Assembly (NCBI GenBank): GCA_029259945.1
Contig: JAJDEF010000031.1
Coordinates: 78,311-142,310 of the forward strand
Direction: 5' to 3'
Source of the DNA: Planctomycetota bacterium
GTDB taxonomy: Bacteria; Planctomycetota; Planctomycetia; Pirellulales; Lacipirellulaceae
Length of the DNA stretch: 64,000 nt
Shown: positions 16,468 through 23,907 of the stretch, piece after piece
How the letters are laid out: the number at the start of each line of letters is the position of its first letter
How positions within the stretch are numbered: the stretch's first letter is position 1
The notes under the pieces: model-generated
The model's input: the letters and a program-made list of their open reading frames with translations, nothing else
Databases searched by the model: none
Told to the model about the DNA's origin: nothing
Program-made: the position numbers and the translations under genes

Positions 16468-16497
16468 AGCCGCCATCTCTAGGGATGGCGGCTTTTT
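16468..16497 (+). terminator. Rho-independent terminator after tRNA-His
   Basis: AGCCGCCATC-TCTAGG-GATGGCGGCT followed by TTTT; a perfect 10-bp stem. It closes the regulator-tRNA unit. Confidence 0.9.
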
Positions 16498-16570
16498 CTG
16501 GCGATGTGCTGTCTGTTGGCTCTACTTCTAAAAGAGGATAAGAGGAAACAATGGGATGGCCTTTGGGCAC

Positions 16571-16612
16571 TTGCCCATCGACGACGCTCGCCGGGCCATG
16601 CACACGAAATAA
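16571..16612 (+). pseudogene. 3' remnant of the small gene at 10717
   Basis: These bases encode LPIDDARRAMHTK and a stop, matching the C-terminal end of the protein at 10717 (AIDDARRAMHTKK). Nothing upstream resembles the rest of that gene. It contains the right 30-bp direct repeat (16580-16609, 29/30 identical to 10984-11013) and marks the right border of the histidine cassette. Confidence 0.75.
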
Positions 16613-16679
16613 CCTCCCTCTAAAACGACATCGGCCAATAGGGCCGCTTCCCTGGAAACGGCCGTTTTTGGCGACCCGT

Positions 16680-17507
16680 CTATTTATGAAAAAGCACGTC
16701 TTGATACGACTGCTGGAGCCGCGAACGAATTAGCTCCACAAAATGGGCCTGTTTTTCGATACCGAGGTAGTGCCGGTCCAGCTTTTGAGCTACGCGAAGT
16801 GTGGTTCCAGTGCCTGCGGTGCAGTCCATCACCAGCTCGCGCTGATTCGTTGATGCCAGGATTACCCGTCGCAACAGCTCTTCGGGAAGCTGGCATGGAT
16901 GGGCTCGAATCCTTTCATTGGCGTTTCCCACCAAGCGAGGGATTTCCCAGACATCGTCGGGCACTCGGGGCCCCTTTGCCCGTTTGTCGCCCGCTTCCAT
17001 TCTCTGGGAGGGCACTCGAATGTCATCGCAATTGAATGGCGATCGCTGCATGTCTCGTACATGCCAAAACAGGTGACGGTGGCCGCTAGGGAATCGGCTT
17101 TCGCCATACTGGCCAAAAGTCTCACGCCAAATGATTCGGTTTCGCCTCGGTAGCACGTCACTCAGGATGGCGCCGATGTCATCCGCCCATTTTTCAGGAC
17201 TCAGCACCCAGATGCTGCCCCGCTCGGTGAGCCGTTTTACGCTCTCGCGAATAATCGTTTCGATCATCGTGAGATATTCGTCAGCTGGAAGTTTGTCGGC
17301 TTTGGCACCATCACCGTAATCGACGCCCATGTTGTACGGGGCATCCAAAAAGGCAGCGTTTACGAACCTTTCGGGCAAAGCAGGAAGAACCTCGATGCAG
17401 TCGCCATGGATGACCTTGTCGTCGTAGGAATGATTACGCACAGGTGGGGGACTCTGCCGACAACCGGACGGAAAGTCAAACAGCCCCGCTGGATCGATTA
17501 TTGACAC
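16680..17507 (-). CDS. DNA methyltransferase, beta-type (DAPY motif)
   Basis: 275-residue adenine- or cytosine-N4-specific DNA methyltransferase. The catalytic motif is AFLDAPYNMG (DAPY at 55-58, where most have DPPY), and the AdoMet-binding motif MDCTAGTGTTLRVAQ comes near the C-terminus (about 230-245): the motif order of the beta group. The start codon is GTG 17507. It is alone on its strand, with no restriction enzyme beside it, so epigenetic control or protection from host restriction is more likely than an R-M system. Confidence 0.85.
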   Translation of the reverse strand: MSIIDPAGLFDFPSGCRQSPPPVRNHSYDDKVIHGDCIEVLPALPERFVNAAFLDAPYNMGVDYGDGAKADKLPADEYLTMIETIIRESVKRLTERGSIWVLSPEKWADDIGAILSDVLPRRNRIIWRETFGQYGESRFPSGHRHLFWHVRDMQRSPFNCDDIRVPSQRMEAGDKRAKGPRVPDDVWEIPRLVGNANERIRAHPCQLPEELLRRVILASTNQRELVMDCTAGTGTTLRVAQKLDRHYLGIEKQAHFVELIRSRLQQSYQDVLFHK

Positions 17508-17562
17508 CCGTTTTCTGTCGTTTGGAAAAGTCCAGTTCTTTCTTCTTGAGTAGTTCTTGCTT

Positions 17563-17603
17563 GCGGTCGCGGGTCGCCGCGGCGATCCGGTGCAGCGGCC
17601 GCT
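17563..17603 (+). repeat. GC-rich hairpin with T run, copy 2
   Basis: GCGGTCGC (17563-17570) pairs with GCGGCCGC (17595-17602) with one G-U pair; six T follow (17605-17610). It is a near copy of 11049-11090. Here it can act as a terminator on the plus strand. Confidence 0.65.
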
Positions 17604-17664
17604 CTTTTTTGTTGACGGCTGAATGGCCCACGCGTAGCATCCGCTCCTTTTGCCTCACTTCAAG

Positions 17665-17952
17665 ATGATTGTTCCCGCAGTTCCCCGGTATCTCACCGAA
17701 GAAGAAGTCGCTGCCTTGCGCCCGGGCGACGTACATGACATTGACTCTGGCCTTGGCGGAAGTTTTTCTGTTCGGTTTGAAGGGCATGAAGAGGACCAGT
17801 TCGTGTTCCGCAACGTCTCACCTGGTTGGGAGCAGTGGGGCAGTGTGCGCTATACTTTTGACGAAGTCCGTCAGAGAGTCTACGACCTGGTTGCGGCGAA
17901 TCCCACGCTACGCAGTTGGCAAGAAAAAGCAGCTTCCCGCTCTGCCGAATGA
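17665..17952 (+). CDS. Small hypothetical protein
   Basis: 95 residues from ATG 17665 (TTG 17650 is an alternative). The sequence PRYLTEEEVAALRPGDVHDI, FEGHEEDQFVFRNVSPGWEQ and FDEVRQRVYDLVAANPTLRS suggests a compact alpha-beta domain. No family recognised. Its stop overlaps the start of the methyltransferase at 17949 by ATGA, so the two are coupled. The start region is pyrimidine-rich without Shine-Dalgarno. Confidence 0.6.
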   Translation: MIVPAVPRYLTEEEVAALRPGDVHDIDSGLGGSFSVRFEGHEEDQFVFRNVSPGWEQWGSVRYTFDEVRQRVYDLVAANPTLRSWQEKAASRSAE

Positions 17953-20945
17953 CACGGGAACAACCATCAGAATTGCTTGACGAGGTACGCAAGCTCCGAG
18001 AAACGGGCGAAGCCCTCATTGAGCGTGTTGAGGATGTGGCCGCGTCGATTCGCTATATGACCAACAATCTGCTGGATGAGGAGTATCATCCAGAAATGGC
18101 TGCTGGCATCCGTCAGTTGGCTCGGCAAGTTGGTGAGCTGGTTTCTTTGTCGCCGACGTTTTCATCGCACGAGGCGCTAACGCCCTTTGCCAAACAGGTC
18201 GATGAATTTTCTGAGCGGTGCTGTGATTCTGTTAATGGGCAAGTTGGCGCTGTCGACCATCCGGTGAAACAAGCCGGTGCGTCGCGGAGCGACGCCGAGA
18301 AAAACGCCTCAGAAGAAGAGGAGAGGCGTTTGGGGTTGCATGCGGGGGAGGTCACGGGCGATGTCGAGGCGGATGACTCAGCCGAAGCGATCGGTGTGAG
18401 TGCCAATGGAGTGACGATGCCGACTGCCGCAGAGCCAAGCAATACCAGATCCGAACAGAATGGTGGCGCCTGTCAGCACTTCCTTTGGCCGGATGAGGGT
18501 CTTGAGCCACACGGCGATGAATTGGTCGTTGTCGAAAACAGCGATGGTGACGTAGCGATCTATACGGCCGATGGCGAGCACCTTGCGACCGAATCAGACC
18601 GAGCGAGTGCAGTTCGTTCGGCCGAGCTTCGACGGATCGGACAACGGCACGGCCCCGTTGACGCTAAGCGGCATGAAGAGTCGCAGACGGACAGAACGTT
18701 ACCAAACGGCAGTAAGGAAGCGGACAGCGCCGCGGAGAAACCGGCGGTGGCGGAGTCTCAGGAGTTCCAAGCCGAGGGTATGGACTCCTTCGCCTCACAC
18801 CACCGGCCTTACACGCTCGACGATTTGCAATCATTCCAAGAGCGGCTTGAGAATCAGCAGATCACGGCGGACGAACTCAAAACCGAGTTCCGCAGACTCC
18901 TCGATTCCCGCAATGCGATAATCGAAACGCTTGTCCAAGGAAATAATGCCAAACAGCTCAAGGCCAAGGCCATCCGATGCGGAAGTTGCAATGCCGGTCG
19001 TCAGACCAAAGCCGAAAACGCGGCAGCCATCTTCCATAGTATGACGGTGTGGCTGAATCTCCACCGATCGGTTCGATTTTCCCCGTTTGATGGCGAAACC
19101 TACGAAGATGCCCTGGCAAAAATGGTCGACGAGATCACCGAGGACGACTTGCAAGACTTTTTCAGACAGAACAGCGACCGACAGGCGGCCCATGAAAAGG
19201 CACTCGAAAATCCTGAGAACCTAACCGAGTTCAGCACATTTGTCCGTGAGTTGGGTGAGGGGCAGCTTACCGATGAGCAACACTTGCGTCGTGATCGGCT
19301 CTACGCCGATATGTCACGTCAAACGCGAGTCGAACGGAAATCAAACAGCGTCGGGCAGTTTCAGTCGGACCAACTCGACGGACTCGAGTTTTCCGTCAAG
19401 GAGGGTTTTCACGACAAGCGGCAGTGCAAGTTGTGGATTGTGCAGCTTTCGACTCGCGTCGATCGGGCCACTTACGGGGAGCTCAATGCCAAAGCGCACC
19501 AACTTGGCGGCCGTTACAGCTCTTTCAAGAAGAATGACGCGGGGTTTCAGTTTTTTACCGAGGAAGCAGCAGAAAAATTTGTCGGGCTCAAGGAGGGGGA
19601 CGCGGACCGGAGCGAAGAACTGGAGGATCGGCGCATCCGCAAGATCACTGGCGCTGGGCAGCGATTTTCTGCGATGGCGGATCGACTCACCGAGCAAGCC
19701 GAAGCAACGCTTGCTGCCGATGACATCAAACTCAAAAACACACACCGTCGAGCCAAGCAAGCGGCGTCAGCCCGCGCCGGTGCTCGTGAGGCACTCGCAA
19801 CCGCCAAGACGCTACGTTCACTGGCCTCTCAGCTCAAAGAAGGTGAGACGCCCTACCTAGATGGTATCCGTTATGCGACTCAGATCGAAACACTGCGATC
19901 GATTCTCAGGCGAGCCCGCTGGGCGCATATCAAACATGTGATGGACTCTGAGTACTCCGAATTGTCGAACTATCAGCAAAACGTCAAACAAGACGAACTC
20001 GAAAACCGCTCATCGGATGCTTCTGACATTCGCTACGCAGAATATCCCAAGCCGTATCTCTACCGTGGGCACTTAGAGCGGGCGTTCGCACAACTCGCGA
20101 GCACCAAAGGGGTAAAACAGATTACCGCCAAAATGCAGAAGCTGGTAGGACGCTGCCCGAAGGGACAGGAGCATGTCGAGTTCAACAGCGACCATGACAT
20201 CAAGCTACTTGAAGATTTTTTGGGACGGGCGAAGGCGTCGGGCTACAACTGCTACTGGTTCGAGCATTGCCTCGAAGACCACAAGCGGCTGCGAGCAGCC
20301 AATATCCACGATGGCCACGAGTTGCGAGCGGCACTTGCCGAACTGCTGCCCCATCTGACACCCGCCGAGGGCGATGATCCGGTGACCCAGGCGATTGACG
20401 AGCTACGCGGCAAAGAGCTTCCCGGTTTCTATCCGACGCCGCGACCGATCATCTTGCAGATGCTCGATCTGGCTGACATTCAAGGCGATGATCGTGTGCT
20501 AGAGCCATCGGCCGGCATGGGGGATATTCTTGATGCAATCCGTCAGCGGCATCCCGATGTGGATCTCAAGGCGATTGAACGCAACCACACGCTGGCCGAC
20601 GTATTGGCCGCCAAAGGGTACTCAGAGCTGACAACGTTCGGTGATTTTCTGGAACATCAATGCCCCTGTGACAAGATCGTTATGAATCCACCGTTTGATA
20701 GGCAGGGAGCTGACATCGATCACGTTCGCCACGCCTACGAACTACTATCAGTAGGTGGTCGCTTGGTAAGTGTGATGTGCAAAGGGCCATTCTTCCGTAG
20801 TGATACCAAGAGCCGCGAGTTTCGTGAGTGGCTCAACGGGCTCGATCATGATGTCGAGGAGTTGCCGGAGGGTGCCTTTCAAGGCATCGATGCGTTCCGG
20901 CAAACGGGCGTCCAAACCTGCTTGGTAACGATTGACAAGGCATGA
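17949..20945 (+). CDS. Large fusion protein with C-terminal N6-adenine methyltransferase
   Basis: 998 residues from the ATGA-coupled start 17949. The first 280 residues are acidic and low complexity. About 280-480 carries a helical domain with a CGSCNAG cysteine pair. About 500-560 has GGRYSSFKKNDAGFQFFTEE, a small module I associate with plasmid antirestriction-type methyltransferases. The C-terminal 175 residues are an adenine methyltransferase: GFYPTPRPII, AdoMet site VLEPSAGMGDIL (about 849-860) and catalytic IVMNPPFDR (about 910-918). No endonuclease motif seen. It may protect or mark the DNA during transfer. Confidence 0.8.
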   Translation: MTREQPSELLDEVRKLRETGEALIERVEDVAASIRYMTNNLLDEEYHPEMAAGIRQLARQVGELVSLSPTFSSHEALTPFAKQVDEFSERCCDSVNGQVGAVDHPVKQAGASRSDAEKNASEEEERRLGLHAGEVTGDVEADDSAEAIGVSANGVTMPTAAEPSNTRSEQNGGACQHFLWPDEGLEPHGDELVVVENSDGDVAIYTADGEHLATESDRASAVRSAELRRIGQRHGPVDAKRHEESQTDRTLPNGSKEADSAAEKPAVAESQEFQAEGMDSFASHHRPYTLDDLQSFQERLENQQITADELKTEFRRLLDSRNAIIETLVQGNNAKQLKAKAIRCGSCNAGRQTKAENAAAIFHSMTVWLNLHRSVRFSPFDGETYEDALAKMVDEITEDDLQDFFRQNSDRQAAHEKALENPENLTEFSTFVRELGEGQLTDEQHLRRDRLYADMSRQTRVERKSNSVGQFQSDQLDGLEFSVKEGFHDKRQCKLWIVQLSTRVDRATYGELNAKAHQLGGRYSSFKKNDAGFQFFTEEAAEKFVGLKEGDADRSEELEDRRIRKITGAGQRFSAMADRLTEQAEATLAADDIKLKNTHRRAKQAASARAGAREALATAKTLRSLASQLKEGETPYLDGIRYATQIETLRSILRRARWAHIKHVMDSEYSELSNYQQNVKQDELENRSSDASDIRYAEYPKPYLYRGHLERAFAQLASTKGVKQITAKMQKLVGRCPKGQEHVEFNSDHDIKLLEDFLGRAKASGYNCYWFEHCLEDHKRLRAANIHDGHELRAALAELLPHLTPAEGDDPVTQAIDELRGKELPGFYPTPRPIILQMLDLADIQGDDRVLEPSAGMGDILDAIRQRHPDVDLKAIERNHTLADVLAAKGYSELTTFGDFLEHQCPCDKIVMNPPFDRQGADIDHVRHAYELLSVGGRLVSVMCKGPFFRSDTKSREFREWLNGLDHDVEELPEGAFQGIDAFRQTGVQTCLVTIDKA

Positions 20946-21268
20946 GCGAACGAGCTTCAAGTTTGTCGGCTGCTTTGGCGCAAGAGTGGAAGGAATCACT
21001 CCTGAAGCAGGCTAAGATTGTCCGCGACTGGGAGGATGGACCGGAACGAGCCGAACAAGCAAAGGCTTTGATCAGGCAGGCCCTGGTGGAGTGGGCCACG
21101 GGAAAAATCAGCCAAGAAACCGAATCCATGCTCTACACCATTCTGGATTTCGCCATGCCTGAGCCCCATGCTATCGAGTCGGAGGACTGCGCGGTGGCCT
21201 ACCAACAGCAGTTGGATCGGCAACATTGTCCTGAATGCGGCGACGGGCGATGTCCAACCGGTGATTGA
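20942..21268 (+). CDS. Small hypothetical protein with C-terminal CxxC
   Basis: 108 residues, joined to the methyltransferase by a 4-bp ATGA overlap. Mostly helical (AALAQEWKESLLKQAKIVRD), ending in HCPECGDGRCPTGD, which could be half of a zinc site. Probably works with, or is expressed with, the methyltransferase. No family recognised. Confidence 0.65.
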   Translation: MSERASSLSAALAQEWKESLLKQAKIVRDWEDGPERAEQAKALIRQALVEWATGKISQETESMLYTILDFAMPEPHAIESEDCAVAYQQQLDRQHCPECGDGRCPTGD

Positions 21269-21445
21269 AACTTATGTTGACGGGGTGCTACTGCTCAGTC
21301 GCAATTGGCACGATTGGCCTGGGCCGAGCCAGTACGTTGATCGTACGTCTCCTGTAAAACGGGCGAACCAAAACAGCCGCCGACTGTAGCCGCCGGCGTT
21401 CGGCCGCAAGCCCGCGTTGCTTTACTTGCCCCCGAACTCATGCCG

Positions 21446-21468
21446 ACGGCCCCTGGCGGGCCGTTTTT
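21446..21468 (+). terminator. Hairpin plus T run before the gene at 21489
   Basis: ACGGCCC-CTGGC-GGGCCGT followed by TTTT. It lies 20 bp before the next ATG, so it can end the upstream operon or attenuate the next gene. Confidence 0.7.
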
Positions 21469-21488
21469 AGTTCTTCCCCCCGTTCCTC

Positions 21489-21692
21489 ATGAAAAACAGA
21501 GTCACCTACGAAATCCCATTCAAAGAAGCGTCCAAGGGCGTCATCGTCGTCAATGCATCCAAGGACGCCTCAACCGAGGAACTAATCTTTCTCGCCCAAG
21601 AGGCGTGGCGATCGGGAACCGTGACCCGCACTCGCACCAAAATCGACTTCGAGATCGGCGACGTTCGGCTTTCCATTCCCGGTGACCATTGA
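21489..21692 (+). CDS. Very small hypothetical protein
   Basis: 67 residues, alternating beta-like and helical (MKNRVTYEIPFKEASKGVIV, EELIFLAQEAWRSGTV, KIDFEIGDVRLSIPGDH). No family recognised. It follows a hairpin-T-run and a C-rich leader. Confidence 0.5.
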   Translation: MKNRVTYEIPFKEASKGVIVVNASKDASTEELIFLAQEAWRSGTVTRTRTKIDFEIGDVRLSIPGDH

Positions 21693-21726
21693 TCGCCTAT
21701 ACATTTACTTCTTTCTTTACCCTTTT

Positions 21727-22428
21727 ATGGTTTCTCACGTCCAGCCACCGGCACCCTATCCGCACAAGCTGATTCGTCACCCTGAAACGCCAATCAATAC
21801 AAGCCCGACACCGTGGCTGACTAGCGTTCATGCCACACAGCGACGAGGCCCTTATGGCAGTGCAAGCTACCGTGGCAACTGTTCGGGCTACCTTATCAAA
21901 GACCTGATCCGCTATTTCGACGTACAGCGAGTCCTCGATCCGATGACGGGCAGTGGTACCTGCAACGACGTCTGCAGTGAACTTGGTATCGAGTGCGTCT
22001 CGTTCGATCTTCAGCAAGGAGACGATGCGTGTTCTGTTTCCAGCTACAAAGGACTTGGCAAATTCGACTTCGTTTGGCTTCATCCGCCCTATTGGCGACA
22101 GATCGTCTACAATGATGACCCGCGTTGTCTCTCGAATGCGCCTAGCCTGGAAGCCTTTGTAGAGCGGCTAGGGGATTTACTCGATTGTTGCTCGTCGGTT
22201 CTCAATCCAGACGGCAAGATCGCTGTGCTGATGGGAAATTACACGCAGCGAGGTCGCTACCTGCCGCTAACCTATCTGACCATGCAAGAAGCGATCCGAC
22301 GTGGCCTGTGGCCCGCCTGTACCGAGATTATCCGATTGCAGTACAGGAATAGTTCTTCCAGTAAAACCTATCTCAGCAGCTTCATCCCAGGCGTTCACGA
22401 TACCTGCATGGTATTTGGTTCAGCGTAA
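21727..22428 (+). CDS. DNA methyltransferase (HPPYW motif)
   Basis: 233 residues from ATG 21727; the frame opens at 21682 but the extra residues look like untranslated pyrimidine-rich leader. AdoMet-binding motif VLDPMTGSGTCND (70-82) comes first, then the catalytic FVWLHPPYW (115-123), the order of the alpha/gamma groups. The last third includes VLMGNYTQRGRYLPL. A third orphan methyltransferase within 6 kb. Confidence 0.8.
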   Translation: MVSHVQPPAPYPHKLIRHPETPINTSPTPWLTSVHATQRRGPYGSASYRGNCSGYLIKDLIRYFDVQRVLDPMTGSGTCNDVCSELGIECVSFDLQQGDDACSVSSYKGLGKFDFVWLHPPYWRQIVYNDDPRCLSNAPSLEAFVERLGDLLDCCSSVLNPDGKIAVLMGNYTQRGRYLPLTYLTMQEAIRRGLWPACTEIIRLQYRNSSSSKTYLSSFIPGVHDTCMVFGSA

Positions 22429-22525
22429 AATCAAATAGAATGCAAACAGCAATCGGCCATTCGACTGATGATTACTAACGAAAGCACGGCCGCATTATTT
22501 CGGTGGCTCGCCAGATTCGCGGACA

Positions 22526-22562
22526 AAAAATAAATCGCAGTAAGGGGTGCCGATTTATTTTT
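22526..22562. terminator. A/T-edged palindrome, bidirectional terminator
   Basis: AAAAATAAATCG (22526-22537) pairs with CGATTTATTTTT (22551-22562) over 12 bp around a 13-nt loop. The T run ends 12 bp before the ATG at 22575. Confidence 0.6.
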
Positions 22563-22574
22563 CCCCCGCTTCAC

Positions 22575-22898
22575 ATGACTCGCATCCCCAATAAATCCGA
22601 CACTTGCGTCTATTGCAAGGCATTAGGAACAGAAGAAAACCCTTTATGCAATGGGCCAGTCTATGGTGATCCATTCAGTGATGAACCAGACGAAGAAAAC
22701 TATTGCTACTGTGAGCAGTGCAGCAACCGTGGTGGCCTTAGCACGAAGGACGCACATCGGTTCTTTTCGTATTGCGTGGTGTGTCAACGTGAGTTCTGGG
22801 ACTGCTCAGACAAGTATGTTCTGGAAGAGAACGATCTTAGAAATCCTTGTGATGAGACTGCTTGCCTACGCTGCATCAGAGATCATAAAGGAAGATAG
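22575..22898 (+). CDS. Cysteine-rich zinc-binding protein
   Basis: 107 residues with several cysteine pairs: CVYC (about 11-14), CYCEQC (about 46-51), CVVCQREFWDC (about 70-80), and a final CLRC. Two or more zinc ribbons are likely. Acidic between the ribbons. Unknown role; zinc-ribbon proteins recur on this element (4945, 20942, 23072). Confidence 0.65.
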   Translation: MTRIPNKSDTCVYCKALGTEENPLCNGPVYGDPFSDEPDEENYCYCEQCSNRGGLSTKDAHRFFSYCVVCQREFWDCSDKYVLEENDLRNPCDETACLRCIRDHKGR

Positions 22899-23071
22899 CT
22901 AAGCAGAGTTGCTGGACAGCCTTGCCGGTTGTTCTGCCACTGGCTGAACTGGACCGCACCGAGGTTCCGCCCATGTTTGGCGATGGTTCGGCAACTCCGC
23001 TTCCTTCTTCTTGATCAGTTCTTTTCTCTTGATCGAAGCAGCGACTCAATTATCTTGCGCACGCTACTATC

Positions 23072-23533
23072 TTGTACTATCCTGGTCATGCTGATTCCTT
23101 TGCCGCTCCAGTGACCTCTTCCTGCCAGCAACATTGCAATAGCGCACAGCACCCCTGGTGGATCGATGATGATGCCTGCTTGGAGTATCTATTTAGGGAG
23201 CGTTTCAAAAAAGCGGCCTGTGCCCACTGCGGTCGACGCGGACGGTACTATCGCCACCGAGCCAAGCAATGCTATACGTGTGCCTGTGGCAGCAGCCACC
23301 TCTACCCGAGGCAGGGGACCGTTTTTGCCCGCTCGCCGCTGCCTCTCTCGAAGTGGTTCTATTCCATTTGGCGGATGAGCCAGTCCGAAGAGAAGTTGAC
23401 GGCCGCAGCACTTTCGCGGTCGATCGGCGTTTCCTACCCGACCGCCTGGAAAATGGTCACAAACCTCCGGGCAAGGCAGCCCAAACAGGGTGAAACCACG
23501 TTTGATCGACTCCTCCGGAACTGCTTGCAATAA
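23072..23533 (+). CDS. Truncated IS1595-type transposase, zinc-ribbon part only
   Basis: 153 residues corresponding to the N-terminal third of IS1595/ISXO2-type transposases: zinc ribbon CAHCGRRGRYYRHRAKQCYT with a second cysteine pair, the GTVFARSPLPLSKWFYSIW block and an HTH-like segment LSRSIGVSYPTAWKMVTNLR. The DDE catalytic domain that should follow is missing; the frame closes after RQPKQGETTFDRLL. Either a decayed insertion sequence or a domesticated DNA-binding protein. TTG 23072 is the apparent start. A hairpin enclosing a T run (23542-23570) follows. Confidence 0.65.
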   Translation: MYYPGHADSFAAPVTSSCQQHCNSAQHPWWIDDDACLEYLFRERFKKAACAHCGRRGRYYRHRAKQCYTCACGSSHLYPRQGTVFARSPLPLSKWFYSIWRMSQSEEKLTAAALSRSIGVSYPTAWKMVTNLRARQPKQGETTFDRLLRNCLQ

Positions 23534-23601
23534 GTGGAGTTCGCCCGGTCTGGCCTTTTTTTGTCGGGCGTTGCCGACTTCTTGTCCGTTGCCACGTCGG
23601 T

Positions 23602-23607
23602 TATAAT
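23602..23607 (+). promoter_or_regulatory. -10 box upstream of the structured leader
   Basis: A perfect TATAAT at 23602-23607. The -35 is weak (TTGTCC at 23582-23587 gives a 14-bp spacer; TTCTTG at 23579 gives 17). Start of transcription would be near 23614, leaving a leader of about 290 nt before the ATG at 23908. Confidence 0.5.
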
Positions 23608-23695
23608 GGACAGCGACAATTTGAACTGACGTGCGAACGTCCGGTTAGCTTCACAACAAATCGCCAGCCGCTGCAGTAGTCTGTAGCGGAGTTTT

Positions 23696-23836
23696 AAGCA
23701 GAAGCAAGCCTGGAACGCCGCGCTCCCCGTATGGGAGCGTCGGCCCAGGTGCTGCTCTGCTTGCCCTCTGGCGAGGGTGTTGTGAGCGGTCTTGGTGTCT
23801 GGCGCTCCCTCTTTTCGTTCGGGGATTCTCCTCGAA
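23696..23836 (+). ncRNA. Candidate structured 5' leader with three hairpins
   Basis: First hairpin: AAGCAGAAGCA (23696-23706) with the complement near 23750-23762, then CCTGG/CCAGG (23709-23713, 23745-23749) and CGCTCCC-CGTAT-GGGAGCG (23721-23739) stacked inside. A second, GAGCG/CGCTC, lies near 23784-23807, and a third TTCGGGGA-TTC-TCCTCGAA at 23818-23836. The ribosome site AAGGAGG follows at 23895-23901. It could regulate the exported protein gene; no known riboswitch class was recognised. Confidence 0.5.
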
Positions 23837-23907
23837 GAGTGAGGCCGCAGGCACTTCGCCGTTACCGACGTTTGCGATCATTCTCTTGCCCTCTAAGGAG
23901 GATCGCG

